Source of the DNA: Marinobacterium ramblicola
GTDB lineage: Bacteria > Pseudomonadota > Gammaproteobacteria > Pseudomonadales > Balneatricaceae
Reading direction: 5' to 3'
DNA length: 64,000 nucleotides
NCBI RefSeq assembly: GCF_019084545.1
Contig: NZ_JAHREP010000001.1
Location: forward strand, 201,056 to 265,055
Part shown: positions 19,067 through 32,102 of the stretch, piece by piece
Numbering within the stretch: position 1 is the first letter of the stretch
Layout: every line of letters begins with the position of its first letter
Position numbers and translations under genes: made by a program
Notes under the pieces: generated by a model
What the model was told of the DNA's origin: nothing
Seen by the model: the letters and a program-made list of their open reading frames with translations, nothing else
The model's database searches: none

Positions 19067-21325
19067 ATGTTGAATCGCGAGCTTGAAGAAACCCTCAGCA
19101 CAGCGTTTAAGTCTGCGCGGGACAAGCACCATGAGTTTATGACGGTCGAGCATCTGCTGCTGGCGCTGCTGGATAACCGTCAGGCTGCTGAAGTGTTGCA
19201 CGCATGTGGGGCTGATTTCGATCGATTGAGGCAGCAACTGTCGGTGTTTATCGATGAAACCACCCCTCTGCTGCCGCAGAACGTACCCAATCTGGAAACT
19301 CAGCCCACGTTAGGTTTCCAGCGCGTTCTGCAGCGTGCCGTATTCCATGTACAGTCATCCGGCAAGTCGGAGGTCAGCGGTGCCAATGTCCTGGTCGCGA
19401 TCTACAGCGAACAGGAGAGTCATGCGGCCTACGTGTTGCAGCAACAGGGCATTGAGCGTATCGATGTCGTCAACTACATCTCCCATGGTATCTCCAGGGT
19501 TGGAGAGCAGGAGGGGCATGAGTCCGACTCGGTCGCCGATGGTGAGGAGGGCGGCGAGTCCGGCAAGAGCCAGTTGAGCCAGTATGCCGTGAACCTCAAT
19601 CAGCAGGCGGCCTTGGGTCAGATCGACCCTCTGGTCGGGCGTGATGCCGAGGTCGAGCGCGTTGTGCAGATACTGTCGCGTCGACGTAAGAACAATCCAC
19701 TGTTGGTCGGTGAGGCCGGGGTCGGCAAAACGGCGATTGCAGAGGGGCTGGCCAAGCTGATCGTCGAGGACAAGGTGCCCGATATCATCTCCAAGAGCGT
19801 TGTCTATGCGCTGGATCTTGGGGCGCTGCTGGCCGGTACCAAGTATCGCGGCGATTTCGAGAAGCGTCTCAAGGGGCTGCTGGCGGAGATCAAGCGTCAA
19901 CCCAATGCGATTCTGTTCATCGACGAAATCCACACCATCATCGGCGCAGGTGCCGCCTCGGGCGGTTCGATGGATGCATCCAACCTGCTGAAGCCGCTGC
20001 TGAGTTCGGGTGAGATCCGTTGTATCGGCTCCACCACCTTCCAGGAGTTCCGTGGGATCTTCGAGAAGGACCGTGCCCTGGCGCGTCGCTTCCAGAAGGT
20101 CGATATCCTGGAGCCGAGTGTCAGTGACACCTACCAGATACTGCGTGGTCTCAAGTCCCGCTTTGAGGAGCACCACAACATCGAGTATACCGATGAGGCG
20201 TTGCTGGCCGCGTCTGAGCTGGCCGATCGTTACATCAACGACAAGCATATGCCGGACAAGGCGATCGACGTGATCGACGAGGCGGGTGCCTATCAGCGCC
20301 TGCTGCCGGAGGATAAGCGCAAAAAGGTTATCGATGTCGGCGATGTGGAGACTGTGGTAGCGAAAATTGCGCGCATCCCGCCGAAGAGTGTCTCCGTGTC
20401 GGATAAGGAGCAACTGGCCAAGCTCGAACCCAACCTGAAAATGGTGGTTTTGGGGCAGGATGAGGCGATCGGCACACTGTCGGCCGCGATCAAACTGTCC
20501 AGGGCTGGGCTCAAGGCGCCGAACAAACCTGTCGGTTCCTTCCTGTTCTCCGGACCCACCGGGGTCGGTAAAACGGAGGTTACAACCCAGCTGGCCCGCG
20601 TGTTGGGTATTGAGCTGGTGCGTTTCGATATGTCCGAATATATGGAGCGTCATACGGTTTCCCGTTTGATCGGCGCACCTCCGGGCTACGTCGGTTTTGA
20701 TCAGGGTGGCCTGTTGACCGAAGCGATTACCAAGTCGCCACACTGCGTGCTGCTGCTTGATGAGATCGAGAAGGCGCACCCCGAAGTATTCAACCTGCTG
20801 CTGCAGGTGATGGATAACGGTACGCTGACCGACAACAACGGACGCAAGGCGGATTTCCGTAACGTGATTCTGGTGATGACGACTAATGCCGGCGCCGAGC
20901 AGATGAGTCGTGCATCGATAGGTTTCACTCGTCAGGATCACAGTACCGACGGAATGGAGGCGATCAAGCGACTGTTTACGCCCGAGTTTCGCAACCGTCT
21001 GGATGCGATCATCCAGTTCAAGGCGCTGACCGTCGATATCGTCAAGGGTGTGGTCGACAAGTTCCTTACCGAGCTGCAGGCGCAGCTGGATGAGAAGCGT
21101 GTTGTGCTGCACGTGGACGACGATGCCCGCAATTGGCTCGCTGAGCATGGCTACGATGAACTAATGGGCGCGCGGCCGATGCAGCGACTGATCCAGGAGA
21201 AGATCAAGAAGCCTTTGGCTGAGATGATTCTGTTTGGAGAGCTTGCCGAGAACGGCGGGGATGTCGATATCCGTGTCGGCGATGATGGAGAGTTGGAGCT
21301 GGAGGTGGCCACGGTGGCAGCTTAA
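19067..21325 (+). CDS. clpA: ClpA, AAA+ unfoldase of ClpAP
   Basis: Double-ring ATPase that unfolds ClpS-delivered and other substrates for ClpP. The 752-aa protein has an N-domain (1-145), AAA domain 1 with Walker A GEAGVGKT (about 216-223) and AAA domain 2 with GPTGVGKT (about 500-507). The ClpP-docking loop is IGF ([10 protein letters not shown]), in contrast to IGL of E. coli ClpA. AGGAGG precedes the ATG. It is expressed with clpS and ends 37 bp from the convergent infA. Confidence 0.98.
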   Translation: MLNRELEETLSTAFKSARDKHHEFMTVEHLLLALLDNRQAAEVLHACGADFDRLRQQLSVFIDETTPLLPQNVPNLETQPTLGFQRVLQRAVFHVQSSGKSEVSGANVLVAIYSEQESHAAYVLQQQGIERIDVVNYISHGISRVGEQEGHESDSVADGEEGGESGKSQLSQYAVNLNQQAALGQIDPLVGRDAEVERVVQILSRRRKNNPLLVGEAGVGKTAIAEGLAKLIVEDKVPDIISKSVVYALDLGALLAGTKYRGDFEKRLKGLLAEIKRQPNAILFIDEIHTIIGAGAASGGSMDASNLLKPLLSSGEIRCIGSTTFQEFRGIFEKDRALARRFQKVDILEPSVSDTYQILRGLKSRFEEHHNIEYTDEALLAASELADRYINDKHMPDKAIDVIDEAGAYQRLLPEDKRKKVIDVGDVETVVAKIARIPPKSVSVSDKEQLAKLEPNLKMVVLGQDEAIGTLSAAIKLSRAGLKAPNKPVGSFLFSGPTGVGKTEVTTQLARVLGIELVRFDMSEYMERHTVSRLIGAPPGYVGFDQGGLLTEAITKSPHCVLLLDEIEKAHPEVFNLLLQVMDNGTLTDNNGRKADFRNVILVMTTNAGAEQMSRASIGFTRQDHSTDGMEAIKRLFTPEFRNRLDAIIQFKALTVDIVKGVVDKFLTELQAQLDEKRVVLHVDDDARNWLAEHGYDELMGARPMQRLIQEKIKKPLAEMILFGELAENGGDVDIRVGDDGELELEVATVAA

Positions 21326-21362
21326 TGGCTGCTCACCGTCTCGTGTGCCGCGCTCAAATCAA

Positions 21363-21581
21363 TTAACGAGCGCGGTATACAATGCGACCTTTGCTCAGGT
21401 CGTAGGGAGTCAGTTCCACTTTGACCTTGTCGCCGGTCAGGATGCGGATGTAGTTCTTACGCATCTTGCCTGAAATGTGCGCTGTAACGACGTGGCCGTT
21501 TTCCAGTTCAACACGGAACATGGTGTTCGGCAGGGTGTCGATTACAGTGCCTTCCATTTCTAATGAATCTTCTTTGGCCAT
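21363..21581 (-). CDS. infA: Translation initiation factor IF-1
   Basis: A 72-aa OB-fold protein that occupies the ribosomal A site during initiation. The sequence starts [20 protein letters not shown] and ends [11 protein letters not shown], nearly canonical. It converges on clpA and lies downstream of aat-bpt on the same strand, the usual clpA/infA/bpt/aat order. Confidence 0.98.
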   Translation of the reverse strand: MAKEDSLEMEGTVIDTLPNTMFRVELENGHVVTAHISGKMRKNYIRILTGDKVKVELTPYDLSKGRIVYRAR

Positions 21582-21710
21582 TCACTCTTTACCTCAGGGC
21601 TGTTTTTTGTACCCGGCAGGATACGCGCCGGTCGGAAAGCGCATTATTTTGCCTTATTCCTGCTTCTATATCAAAGAGATTTGCGGGTTTCTGCGAAGTA
21701 GGGAGCGGGC

Positions 21711-22418
21711 TCAGACACGGATCCACTGGTCCGCAATCAGCATATCCAGCGGGTGGTACGCGGTTTTGTAGTTCATTTTGCGGCAATCGCGCACCCAGTA
21801 ACCCAAGTATAGATAATCGAGTTTCGCCTGGCGGGCTGATTCAATCTGCCAGAGGATGGCATAGGTGCCGAGGCTGCGCTTCTCCAGTACGGGGGCGTAG
21901 AAGGTGTAGAGGGCCGACAATCCCTGGTCGAGCTGATCGGTCACGGCGATAGCGACCAACTCATTCTGACGGTCGCGAAATTCGTAGAATGTGCTCGGCT
22001 GGCGCCCCTCAACAAGAAAGCTCATGAACTGGCTTGGGGACGGTGGGTACATATCGCCGTCGGCATGCCGCTCGGTGATGTAGCGGTCGTAGAGGCGGTA
22101 GTACTCGATGGTCAGTTGCGGCGCGACGCGCTTAACAGTCAGGTCGGAGTTGCGGCGCCAGATACGACGCTGGGTTTTGGACGGCGTAAATTCGCGAACC
22201 GGTATTCTCACCGAGACACAGGCGTTGCAGCTGTCGCAATGTGGTCGGTAGATATGCGAACCACTGCGCCGGAAGCCCAGGTCGCTGAGTTGGCTGTACA
22301 GGGCGCCATCGACCTCCGCCTGCGGATCTACAAACAGTGTTTTAGCCTTGCGCCCAGGCAGATAGCTGCAATCGTGGGGCGGAGTGGCATAAAAACGAAG
22401 GGTCTGTAGATCACTCAT
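21711..22418 (-). CDS. bpt: Bpt, aspartate/glutamate leucyltransferase
   Basis: Transfers leucine from Leu-tRNA to proteins starting with Asp or Glu, creating a ClpS-recognised N-degron. The 235-aa protein has the N-terminal ATE domain with the cysteine cluster PHCDSCNACVSVRIPV (about 62-77), and the C-terminal acetyltransferase-like domain with LDYLYLGYWV. The ATG at 22418 gives the family start MSDLQTLRFYATPPHDCSYL. It begins 5 bp after the aat stop, so the two transferases form one operon. Confidence 0.95.
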   Translation of the reverse strand: MSDLQTLRFYATPPHDCSYLPGRKAKTLFVDPQAEVDGALYSQLSDLGFRRSGSHIYRPHCDSCNACVSVRIPVREFTPSKTQRRIWRRNSDLTVKRVAPQLTIEYYRLYDRYITERHADGDMYPPSPSQFMSFLVEGRQPSTFYEFRDRQNELVAIAVTDQLDQGLSALYTFYAPVLEKRSLGTYAILWQIESARQAKLDYLYLGYWVRDCRKMNYKTAYHPLDMLIADQWIRV

Positions 22419-22423
22419 ATTGA

Positions 22424-23128
22424 TTAATCTTTCGTTTGAAAGCTGGGCGTTGCGTGCCATTTGTGCTCGGGATGCCGCTCAAGCAGTTTGGTCAGCAGGT
22501 CGACAAATTCTGCTCGAGGGATCTCCTGGGCACCCAGGCTGGCCAGGTGGTCGTTGTACACCTGACAGTCTATCAAATCATAGCCCCAGTTTTTCAGATG
22601 TTCGACCAGATGGGCGAACGCAATTTTCGAGGCATCTGTGCGTCGGCTGAACATCGACTCGCCGAAGAAAACGCTGCCGATAGCGAGACCGTACAATCCG
22701 CCAACCAGCTCGTCGTCCATCCAGACTTCGACACTGTGGCCATATCCCAGCTCGTGAAGTTCGATGTAGGCGCGCTGCATCGCGGGGCTGATCCAGGTGC
22801 CCTGGCTGTAGCTGCGTGGTGCCGCGCACGCTTCAATGACTTGTTGAAAGGCGGTGTCGAAGCTTACGCGATAGTTCGGTTTGCGCAGGGTCTTGCGCAG
22901 GCTCCGGGAGATGTGTAGCTGCGATGGCGGCAGCACGCAGCGGGGCTCCGGACTCCACCAGAGGATCGGTTCATCATCGTTGTACCAGGGGAAAATGCCC
23001 CGGCGGTAGGCGGCGAGTATGCGCGCCGGGCGTAGATCGCCTCCCGCTGCCAGTAACCCGTTGGGTTCATCCAGCGCGGTATCGACCGGGGGGAATTCAA
23101 GGCGTAGCGGATGAAGCCATGGGATCAT
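22424..23128 (-). CDS. aat: Aat, leucyl/phenylalanyl-tRNA--protein transferase
   Basis: Adds Leu or Phe from aminoacyl-tRNA to N-terminal Lys or Arg, the other route to a bacterial N-degron. The 234-aa sequence carries GLLAAGGDL, GIFPWYNDDEPILWWSPEPR (about 43-62) and GGLYGLAIGSVFFGESMFS, all family signatures, and the C-terminal DCQVYNDHLASLGAQEIPR. It is followed at 5 bp by bpt and preceded at 27 bp by trxB on the same strand. Confidence 0.97.
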   Translation of the reverse strand: MIPWLHPLRLEFPPVDTALDEPNGLLAAGGDLRPARILAAYRRGIFPWYNDDEPILWWSPEPRCVLPPSQLHISRSLRKTLRKPNYRVSFDTAFQQVIEACAAPRSYSQGTWISPAMQRAYIELHELGYGHSVEVWMDDELVGGLYGLAIGSVFFGESMFSRRTDASKIAFAHLVEHLKNWGYDLIDCQVYNDHLASLGAQEIPRAEFVDLLTKLLERHPEHKWHATPSFQTKD

Positions 23129-23155
23129 GCGTACGCCTTGATCGGTTTTGCAGCC

Positions 23156-24250
<1,095 letters not shown>

Positions 24251-24328
24251 TTACGGGCTCGGCGAGCAATGGGTAAATATGGTATTTTTCACCCTCAATT
24301 GCGTGGGTGATGCAGTAAGGAAAAAAGC

Positions 24329-26929
24329 TTGAGCGAAAAGCGTATCGATACTCCGACAGCACTGGGGGAAAAACTGGCCCGGGCGGGCAAGGAAGCGGGG
24401 CTGGTGTTGGCTATCGGCTGCAACCTGTTCGTACTTCTGGCGATATTCAGTTACGACGCGCGAGACCCGGGCTGGTCTCACCTGGGCTACCAGAGTCAGG
24501 TGTCCAACCTGGCCGGGATTACCGGTGCGTGGATCGCGGATATCGCCATCTCCATGCTGGGCATAGGCGCCTACCTGGTGCCGCTCCTACTGATCTGGCC
24601 TGCCATACGATTTTTGCGTCGGCGAAATGAGGGTGTGCTCGACGCTATCCCCTATATCATGCTGCGTACCACTGGTGCTGTGCTGATGCTGGTGGCGCTG
24701 TCCAGTCTCGCCTCTATGCATATATCCAACGAGGGGCTGGCATATCCCTTTACTGCCGGAGGGCTTGTTGGCCAGGCGCTTTCCGATCTTTCCGTGGTTT
24801 GGCTAAGTCTGGCCGGCGGCTCGGTGGTGCATTGGACGCTGATGCTGTTCGGCCTCACCCTGTATGCCGATATCTCCTGGCGGGCCGGACTTGAAGGGGC
24901 AGGTGGGCTGCTGCTGCAAGCCTGGGAGCGTGTTTCGGCACTCTTTGTGCGCAGGGGACGTGGCGCTCGAAATGAACGAGATGAAGCGTATGAAAAACCA
25001 ATAGCAGCACCTAAAGCGCCCTTGTCTCGTGACTCGCGTCCCGCGAATAACAGGGAACCGGTGAGGGTAGAGCCAACGCGTGCAAGCAGAGAATCTGAGG
25101 CCACGATCCGCTCACGAACTCAACCGATGCCTGAAATGGCGGGACAGGACGGGCGTCTTGAGCCTTCGTTCTCATTTGGCGATCTGGACGATGAAGATAC
25201 CGATAGTTCGGCGCAGGATATTCCGCCCTGGGTTGACTCCGATTATGCGACCGAATCCGAGCAGGTATCGCGAAGCGAGCGTCCCGGAAACGCTCAAGAG
25301 TCTGTTACACAGATGGGCAGCAGTCGAAGGGGCCTGAAAATCGTACCGCTGTCGGAGTCTCATAAACCGCTGGTCGACGACGAGCCGATGGAAGCGCGAA
25401 CCGCCGAGTTGCCGCGCAAACCCAAGCATGTTTTGCCGTCGCTCGACCTTCTGGATCCGCCCGAACTGCAGACCGAACAGGGGTTCAGTGAGGATGAGCT
25501 GGAGGAGATGTCACGGCTGCTCGAGCAGAAACTGAAAGACTTCGGCGTCATCGCCGAGGTGGTCGAGGTGAACCCGGGTCCGGTCATCACGCGCTTTGAG
25601 CTGCAGCCGGCACCGGGGGTTAAAGCGAGCAAAATCTCCAATCTCGCGCGCGATCTGGCGCGCTCCATGGCCGTCTCTGCCGTGCGCGTGGTGGAGGTGA
25701 TACCCGGCAAGTCCGTGGTCGGTATCGAGATCCCCAACGCCTCGCGGCAGACGGTTCGTCTCAGCGAGGTGCTCAACGCCAAACCCTATCTTGAGGCGGG
25801 CTCTCGTCTGACGCTGGCGCTCGGTAACGATATCGCCGGCAATCCCGTTGTTGCCAACCTGGCCAAAATGCCCCACCTGTTGGTGGCCGGTACCACCGGC
25901 TCAGGTAAGTCAGTTGGCGTTAATGCGATGCTGCTTAGTCTGTTGTTCAAGGCCACTCCGGATGAGGTTCGGCTGATGCTGGTGGACCCGAAGATGCTGG
26001 AGCTGTCGATCTATGACGGTATCCCACATCTTTTGACCCCGGTGATCACAGACATGAAAGAAGCGGCGGGGGGCTTGCGTTGGTGCGTCGCGGAGATGGA
26101 ACGTCGCTATCGGCTGATGGCCAAAATGGGCGTACGTAACATTGCCGGTTTCAACGAGAAGCTGGTGCAGGCGCAGCAGCGTGGTGAGACGATACCGGAT
26201 CCGCTGTGGAATCCGCAGGAGATGGGATTCGACCCCGATGAGCCGGCACCCGCACTCGAAACCCTGCCCTATATAGTGGTGGTGATCGACGAGTTCGCCG
26301 ACATGATGATGATGGTCGGTAAAAAGGTAGAGGAGCTGATCGCACGTATCGCGCAGAAAGCGCGCGCCGCAGGTATCCACCTGATTCTGGCGACGCAGCG
26401 GCCGTCCGTGGATGTGATCACCGGCCTGATCAAGGCGAACATCCCGACCCGGATAGCGTTCCAGGTCTCGTCCAAGATCGACTCGCGTACGATTCTGGAC
26501 CAGTCCGGCGCGGAGAACCTGTTGGGGTACGGCGATATGCTTTACCTGCCGGCGGGCACCAGCGTGCCCAACCGGGTGCATGGTGCTTTTGTCAGCGATG
26601 ACGAAGTGCACAGAACCGTGGAGGCCTGGCGTGCCATGGGAGAACCGGTCTATATCGACGATATTTTGAGCGACCCGGGTGGCGAAGGCGGTGCAGGCGG
26701 CGGTAGCGGTAACCTGTTTGATGACGAGGCCGATCCGCTGTATGACGAGGCGGTGGCGTTCGTGACCGAGTCGCGCAAAGCATCGATCTCGTCGGTACAG
26801 CGCAAGCTCAAGATCGGATACAACCGGGCCGCACGCATGATTGAATCTATGGAGATGGCCGGTGTCATCACTGAGGCGGGTACCAATGGCCAGCGCGAGG
26901 TGCTGGCACCGCCACCACCGAGGGACTGA
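24329..26929 (+). CDS. ftsK: FtsK, septal DNA translocase
   Basis: Couples cell division to chromosome dimer resolution by pumping DNA at the septum. The 866-aa protein has four N-terminal membrane segments within the first 190 residues, a linker to about 380 rich in Ser, Glu and Pro, and a RecA-like motor with Walker A GTTGSGKS (about 525-532) and Walker [13 protein letters not shown] winged-helix gamma domain for KOPS reading ends the protein. It begins at TTG 24329 with AAGGAA well placed upstream. lolA follows 5 bp downstream. Confidence 0.96.
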   Translation: MSEKRIDTPTALGEKLARAGKEAGLVLAIGCNLFVLLAIFSYDARDPGWSHLGYQSQVSNLAGITGAWIADIAISMLGIGAYLVPLLLIWPAIRFLRRRNEGVLDAIPYIMLRTTGAVLMLVALSSLASMHISNEGLAYPFTAGGLVGQALSDLSVVWLSLAGGSVVHWTLMLFGLTLYADISWRAGLEGAGGLLLQAWERVSALFVRRGRGARNERDEAYEKPIAAPKAPLSRDSRPANNREPVRVEPTRASRESEATIRSRTQPMPEMAGQDGRLEPSFSFGDLDDEDTDSSAQDIPPWVDSDYATESEQVSRSERPGNAQESVTQMGSSRRGLKIVPLSESHKPLVDDEPMEARTAELPRKPKHVLPSLDLLDPPELQTEQGFSEDELEEMSRLLEQKLKDFGVIAEVVEVNPGPVITRFELQPAPGVKASKISNLARDLARSMAVSAVRVVEVIPGKSVVGIEIPNASRQTVRLSEVLNAKPYLEAGSRLTLALGNDIAGNPVVANLAKMPHLLVAGTTGSGKSVGVNAMLLSLLFKATPDEVRLMLVDPKMLELSIYDGIPHLLTPVITDMKEAAGGLRWCVAEMERRYRLMAKMGVRNIAGFNEKLVQAQQRGETIPDPLWNPQEMGFDPDEPAPALETLPYIVVVIDEFADMMMMVGKKVEELIARIAQKARAAGIHLILATQRPSVDVITGLIKANIPTRIAFQVSSKIDSRTILDQSGAENLLGYGDMLYLPAGTSVPNRVHGAFVSDDEVHRTVEAWRAMGEPVYIDDILSDPGGEGGAGGGSGNLFDDEADPLYDEAVAFVTESRKASISSVQRKLKIGYNRAARMIESMEMAGVITEAGTNGQREVLAPPPPRD

Positions 26930-26934
26930 TAACT

Positions 26935-27567
26935 ATGTCACACTATTTTAAGGGCGCCGTTCTCGGCGCTCTGTTCAGTATCAGTACGGCACTGCATGCA
27001 GCGGCCGTGGACAGGCTTAGTGAGTTGCTGACCCGGCACCAGAGTTTCGGCGCCGAGTTCGAGCAATATACCCTGTCCGAAGAGGGCACACGTCAGGAGC
27101 ATTCAAGCGGCGAATTCGTTCTGGCTAGACCCGATCGATTTGACTGGATCACCCACTCCCCATTCGAGCAGCGGATCGTCAGTGATGGCGAGTATATCTG
27201 GATCTACGACCCGGATCTGGAGCAGGTCACGCGCAAACCGGCTGATGAGCAGTCGGAAAGCGCACCGGCTTTGATCCTCAATGGCAAGGTCGATGCATTG
27301 AGCGAGCGTTTCGATATCCGCCAGATCGAGCAGATGGGCGATCGCGAGGTGTTCGAGCTGCTGCCGCTGACCGAGAAGCGCAGCTTTGAGCGTATCCGCT
27401 TGCTGTTCAAGGATGAGGTGCTCAGTGAACTGCTGCTTGAAGACAGCCTTGGGCAGCGTACATCCATACTGTTGAATGCGATTGAGCTGGATTTGGAGCC
27501 CGATCCGGAGCGCTTCGAGTTCACGCCACCTGAAGGGGTGGATCTGATTCTTGATCCGGGGGTCTGA
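26935..27567 (+). CDS. lolA: LolA, periplasmic lipoprotein carrier
   Basis: Carries lipoproteins from the LolCDE complex to LolB across the periplasm. The 210-aa protein has a signal peptide (hydrophobic to about residue 20, cleavage near LHAAA) and the LolA pattern [19 protein letters not shown] and [19 protein letters not shown]. Its stop overlaps the rarA start by one base. The cluster ftsK-lolA-rarA is conserved in many gammaproteobacteria. Confidence 0.95.
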   Translation: MSHYFKGAVLGALFSISTALHAAAVDRLSELLTRHQSFGAEFEQYTLSEEGTRQEHSSGEFVLARPDRFDWITHSPFEQRIVSDGEYIWIYDPDLEQVTRKPADEQSESAPALILNGKVDALSERFDIRQIEQMGDREVFELLPLTEKRSFERIRLLFKDEVLSELLLEDSLGQRTSILLNAIELDLEPDPERFEFTPPEGVDLILDPGV

Positions 27568-28919
27568 TGCAGGACCTGTTCGCCGAGCACACAAGTGGTT
27601 ATGAGCCGCTGGCGGCACGGATGCGGCCGCGTACGCTGGATGAGTATGCCGGGCAGACCCATCTGTTTGGCCGCGGTAAGCCTTTACGCCAGGCGCTGGA
27701 GCAGGGTCTGGTGCACTCCATGGTACTCTGGGGGCCGCCGGGCGTGGGTAAAACCACTCTGGCGCGACTGATCGCGCATCAGGTGGATGCGCACTTCGTG
27801 ACCATCTCGGCGGTGCTGGCCGGGGTCAAGGATATCCGCCAGGCGGTCGATCAGGCGTCGCTGATCAAGGCACAAAGCGGACGGAAAACCATTCTGTTCG
27901 TCGACGAGGTACATCGCTTCAACAAGTCGCAACAGGACGCCTTCCTGCCCTATGTCGAGGATGGTACCGTTATATTTATCGGCGCCACCACTGAGAACCC
28001 CTCGTTCGAACTCAATAACGCATTGCTTTCCCGCGCTCGCGTCTATCTGCTGCGTGCACTGGAGCCGGATGACCTGCGCGGCATTATCGACAAGGCGCTT
28101 GTGGATCCTGAGCGCGGCTTGGGCGCCAGGTCACTGCAGTTTGATGAGGGCGTAATCGATCAGCTGATCAGCGCGGCCGATGGCGATGGCAGACGGGCGT
28201 TGAACCTGCTGGAGATTGCGGCTGATCTGGCCCAGACCCAGGGCCAGGTTGAAAGAGTCTCGGCGGATGTGTTGGCCGAGGTGCTGCAGGCCGGCGGTCG
28301 GCGCTACGACAAGGGCGGCGATCTGTTTTATGATCAGATTTCGGCGTTTCATAAGTCGGTACGCGGCTCCTCGGCTGACGGGGCGCTGTACTGGTACTGC
28401 AGAATGCTCGATGGCGGCTGCGATCCACTGTATATCGCCCGCCGGCTGGTAGCGATCGCCTCGGAGGATATAGGCAACGCGGATCCCCGCGCCATGCAGG
28501 TGGTGCTCTCCGCCTGGGACGCGTTCGAGCGTGTCGGTCCGGCAGAGGGGGAGAGGGCGATTGCTCAGGCAGCCGTATATTGTGCGCTCGCACCGAAGAG
28601 CAATGCGCTTTATCGTGCATTTAATCAGTGTCGTGCGGATGTCAGGGCCGACCCCAGTTATGAGGTGCCCGAGCACCTGCGCAACGCGCCTACATCGCTT
28701 ATGAAGGATATGGGGTATGGTGCGGAATACCGCTATGCGCATGATGAACCCGGCGCCTACGCTGCTGGCGAGGTGTATCTGCCTGAAGCGATCGCCGAGC
28801 GCTGTTATTACCAACCGGAAGCGCGAGGTCTTGAGATCAAGCTGGGCGAAAAGCTGGAGCGTCTGCGGGCGCTGGATCAGCAGAGCAAGCGCAAGCGCTA
28901 CCGTGAAACAAGCAGATAA
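27567..28919 (+). CDS. rarA: RarA (MgsA), replication-associated AAA+ ATPase
   Basis: A clamp-loader-like ATPase acting at stalled replication forks. The 450-aa sequence has Walker [10 protein letters not shown] (about 52-60), Walker [17 protein letters not shown] (about 111-126), sensor 1 [10 protein letters not shown], and the C-terminal tetramerisation region with [14 protein letters not shown] and [11 protein letters not shown]. Translation overlaps lolA at TGATG and crcB follows after 9 bp. Confidence 0.96.
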   Translation: MQDLFAEHTSGYEPLAARMRPRTLDEYAGQTHLFGRGKPLRQALEQGLVHSMVLWGPPGVGKTTLARLIAHQVDAHFVTISAVLAGVKDIRQAVDQASLIKAQSGRKTILFVDEVHRFNKSQQDAFLPYVEDGTVIFIGATTENPSFELNNALLSRARVYLLRALEPDDLRGIIDKALVDPERGLGARSLQFDEGVIDQLISAADGDGRRALNLLEIAADLAQTQGQVERVSADVLAEVLQAGGRRYDKGGDLFYDQISAFHKSVRGSSADGALYWYCRMLDGGCDPLYIARRLVAIASEDIGNADPRAMQVVLSAWDAFERVGPAEGERAIAQAAVYCALAPKSNALYRAFNQCRADVRADPSYEVPEHLRNAPTSLMKDMGYGAEYRYAHDEPGAYAAGEVYLPEAIAERCYYQPEARGLEIKLGEKLERLRALDQQSKRKRYRETSR

Positions 28920-28928
28920 GGACGGCGG

Positions 28929-29300
28929 ATGATTCACTGGATACTGGTGGCACTGGGGGGGGCAGTGGGCGCGATGGGACGCTACTGGGTCAGTGGCGTG
29001 CTGAACAATGCCGAGCACAAGGTTCCACTTGGCACTCTGACGGTCAACGTATTGGGCTCGTTCCTGATGGGCGTTTGTTTCGTGCTGGTGCTTGAGCGAG
29101 CCAAGTTATCGCCCGAGATGCGACCACTGTTGATGACGGGCTTTATGGGCGCCTTCACCACCTTTTCAACCTTCTCTCTTGAGGCGGTCGCGCTGATTCA
29201 GGAGGGGCATATAATGTCTGCCCTGATTTATATATCATTGAGCCTGATTTTGTGTCTGGTCGCGCTATATGCGGGGCTTATGCTGACTCGCCTTATTTAA
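28929..29300 (+). CDS. crcB: CrcB/Fluc fluoride channel
   Basis: A 123-aa inner-membrane protein with four transmembrane helices; the dual-topology dimer exports fluoride. Family motifs are GGAVGAMGRYWVSG, NVLGSFLMG (about 36-44) and GFMGAFTTFSTFSLE (about 70-84) with the Phe/Ser/Thr track for the ion. It is embedded between rarA and serS with a short spacer and I see no fluoride riboswitch, so it is probably expressed with the operon. Confidence 0.93.
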   Translation: MIHWILVALGGAVGAMGRYWVSGVLNNAEHKVPLGTLTVNVLGSFLMGVCFVLVLERAKLSPEMRPLLMTGFMGAFTTFSTFSLEAVALIQEGHIMSALIYISLSLILCLVALYAGLMLTRLI

Positions 29301-29333
29301 GATGGCGGGCTTGGCGGTTATTCGATTCTTTGA

Positions 29334-30632
<1,299 letters not shown>

Positions 30633-30651
30633 ACCGGCTGTTGAATCGATG

Positions 30652-30682
30652 AAGCCCCGTGAGTTCGGGGCTTCTCTTTTTC
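30652..30682 (+). terminator. Terminator after serS
   Basis: GAAGCCCCG (30652-30660) pairs with CGGGGCTTC (30667-30675) around TGAGTT, followed by TCTTTTT. Confidence 0.9.
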
Positions 30683-30779
30683 AAACGATGGTACTGGTTA
30701 CGACTGCGTTTGACCTGTCACAAGGTTTCATTTTGGTTCGGCAGTATACTGCGCGCAAACCATGAGTAAGGGTTGGGGA

Positions 30780-31988
30780 ATGAACCAGCGGTATGATGTA
30801 TTGATTGTCGGCGGCGGGATGGTCGGATCGACAATAGCCTGCGCACTGGCGGACAGCGACCTTTCGGTTGCCGTCATCGAACAGCAGTATCCACCCGCTT
30901 TCTCGAACGAACAACCGCACGATCTCAGGGTATCGGCGCTGAGTCTGGCCTCGGAGAAGATCCTGCGCAATGTGGGTGCCTGGGACGGCATCCTGTCCCG
31001 TCGCAGTTGCCCCTACCGGCGCATGCGGGTCTGGGAAGCCAGCGACGAGCGAGCGGCAACCGAGTTCGATTCGTCGCGGATCGATCAACCCTACCTTGGC
31101 AATATCGTCGAAAATCGCGTAGTACAACTGGCGCTTCTTGAGCGCCTCGGTCAGATCGACAACGTGGACCTGATCTGCCCTGCGCAGATCACCTCGATCG
31201 ACTACTCCCCTGGTGCGAGCCTGATTCAGCTGGATGATGGCAGGGAATTGGTGGGCAGACTTCTGGTTGCCGCCGATGGTGGCCAGTCACGTGTCCGCGA
31301 TGCGGTCGGGATCGGCACTCACAAGTGGGATTATGACCAGTATGCCCTGGTAGCATCCGTTGAAACGGCGTATGAGCAGCAGGATATCACCTGGCAGCAG
31401 TTTACGCCGACCGGCCCGCTGGCGTTCCTGCCGTTGTCAGGAAAGCATGCCTCTCTGGTCTGGTACAACACGCCAAACAACGTGCGCAGACTGATGGAAC
31501 TGTCGGAACGACGCTTCATGGAGGAGCTGATTGCGACCTTTCCTGAGCGTCTGGGGCAGATCGACCAGCTGCTTGAACGTGGCTTCTTCCCGTTAAGACG
31601 ACAGCATGCACAGCGCTATGTCGGCGAAGGCGTGGCGCTGGCGGGCGACGCGGCTCATATGATCCATCCGCTGGCGGGGCAGGGAGTGAATATCGGCCTG
31701 TTGGATGCGGCTGCGTTGGTCGAGGTGGTGTTGCATGCCCAGAGCGCTGGTGAGGCCTGGGACTCGTTGCAGGTGCTGGAGCGCTATGAAAGTCAGCGCA
31801 GGCGCCATAACCTGCTGATGATGCAGACCATGGATGCGTTCTACCGGGTATTCAGCAACGATTCGGTGCCGTTAAAGCTGGTACGCAATATTGGCTTGGG
31901 GCTGGCCGGAAAGCTGCCGTTTGCGAAGGACAAGGTGATGCAGTTTGCGATGGGGCTGGAAGGGGATCTGCCTGCGCTCGCGCGCTGA
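30780..31988 (+). CDS. ubiF: UbiF-like ubiquinone biosynthesis FAD monooxygenase
   Basis: Hydroxylates the demethoxy intermediate in aerobic ubiquinone synthesis if truly UbiF. The 402-aa enzyme has the FAD motif VGGGMVGS at about 9-16, the second site GDAAHMIHPLAGQGVNIGL (about 286-304), and closely follows the UbiF pattern in WQQFTPTGPLAFLPL and RNIGL...AMGL at the C-terminus. Paralogues UbiH and UbiI are similar, so the exact ring position is likely but not certain. The ATG at 30780 has AAGGG at proper spacing; the ATG at 30762 has none. Confidence 0.85.
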   Translation: MNQRYDVLIVGGGMVGSTIACALADSDLSVAVIEQQYPPAFSNEQPHDLRVSALSLASEKILRNVGAWDGILSRRSCPYRRMRVWEASDERAATEFDSSRIDQPYLGNIVENRVVQLALLERLGQIDNVDLICPAQITSIDYSPGASLIQLDDGRELVGRLLVAADGGQSRVRDAVGIGTHKWDYDQYALVASVETAYEQQDITWQQFTPTGPLAFLPLSGKHASLVWYNTPNNVRRLMELSERRFMEELIATFPERLGQIDQLLERGFFPLRRQHAQRYVGEGVALAGDAAHMIHPLAGQGVNIGLLDAAALVEVVLHAQSAGEAWDSLQVLERYESQRRRHNLLMMQTMDAFYRVFSNDSVPLKLVRNIGLGLAGKLPFAKDKVMQFAMGLEGDLPALAR

Positions 31989-32008
31989 GGGTCATCCGTA
32001 CATCGCCG

Positions 32009-32053
32009 CTCCTGCGCATCCATACGCCTGCGGCATACCCTTCGTCCTGTACA
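32009..32053. repeat. Dispersed intergenic repeat, copy 1
   Basis: About 45 bp sharing the minus-strand pattern GTACAGGA...GGTATGCCGC...TGGATGC with a second copy at 61569-61613, roughly 34 of 43 positions identical by eye. Both copies directly follow the T run of a minus-strand terminator. Confidence 0.65.
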
Positions 32054-32056
32054 TAA

Positions 32057-32082
32057 AAATGGCTGCCCGAGGGCAGCCATTT
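32057..32082 (-). terminator. Terminator downstream of the distal phasin gene
   Basis: AAATGGCTGCCC (32057-32068) pairs with GGGCAGCCATTT (32071-32082). Read on the minus strand a T run follows, just after the phasin stop at 32103. Confidence 0.85.
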
Positions 32083-32102
32083 CAATGTAATCTAAGCGTC
32101 GA

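Noticed and set aside
19355-21148. 597-codon minus-strand open frame inside clpA
   Set aside because: Antisense shadow of clpA, rich in His, Gln and Arg as such shadows are.
21348-21375. CCGCGCTC/GAGCGCGG hairpin between clpA and infA as a terminator
   Set aside because: Loop of 12, no T run, and half of the stem lies within infA.
28920-28928. Fluoride riboswitch before crcB
   Set aside because: Only 9 bp separate rarA and crcB; no room for the pseudoknot outside rarA and no matching sequence seen.
30746-30751. TATACT as a -10 box for the ubiF-like gene
   Set aside because: No acceptable -35 at 16-18 bp; the TTGACC at 30711 is 29 bp away.
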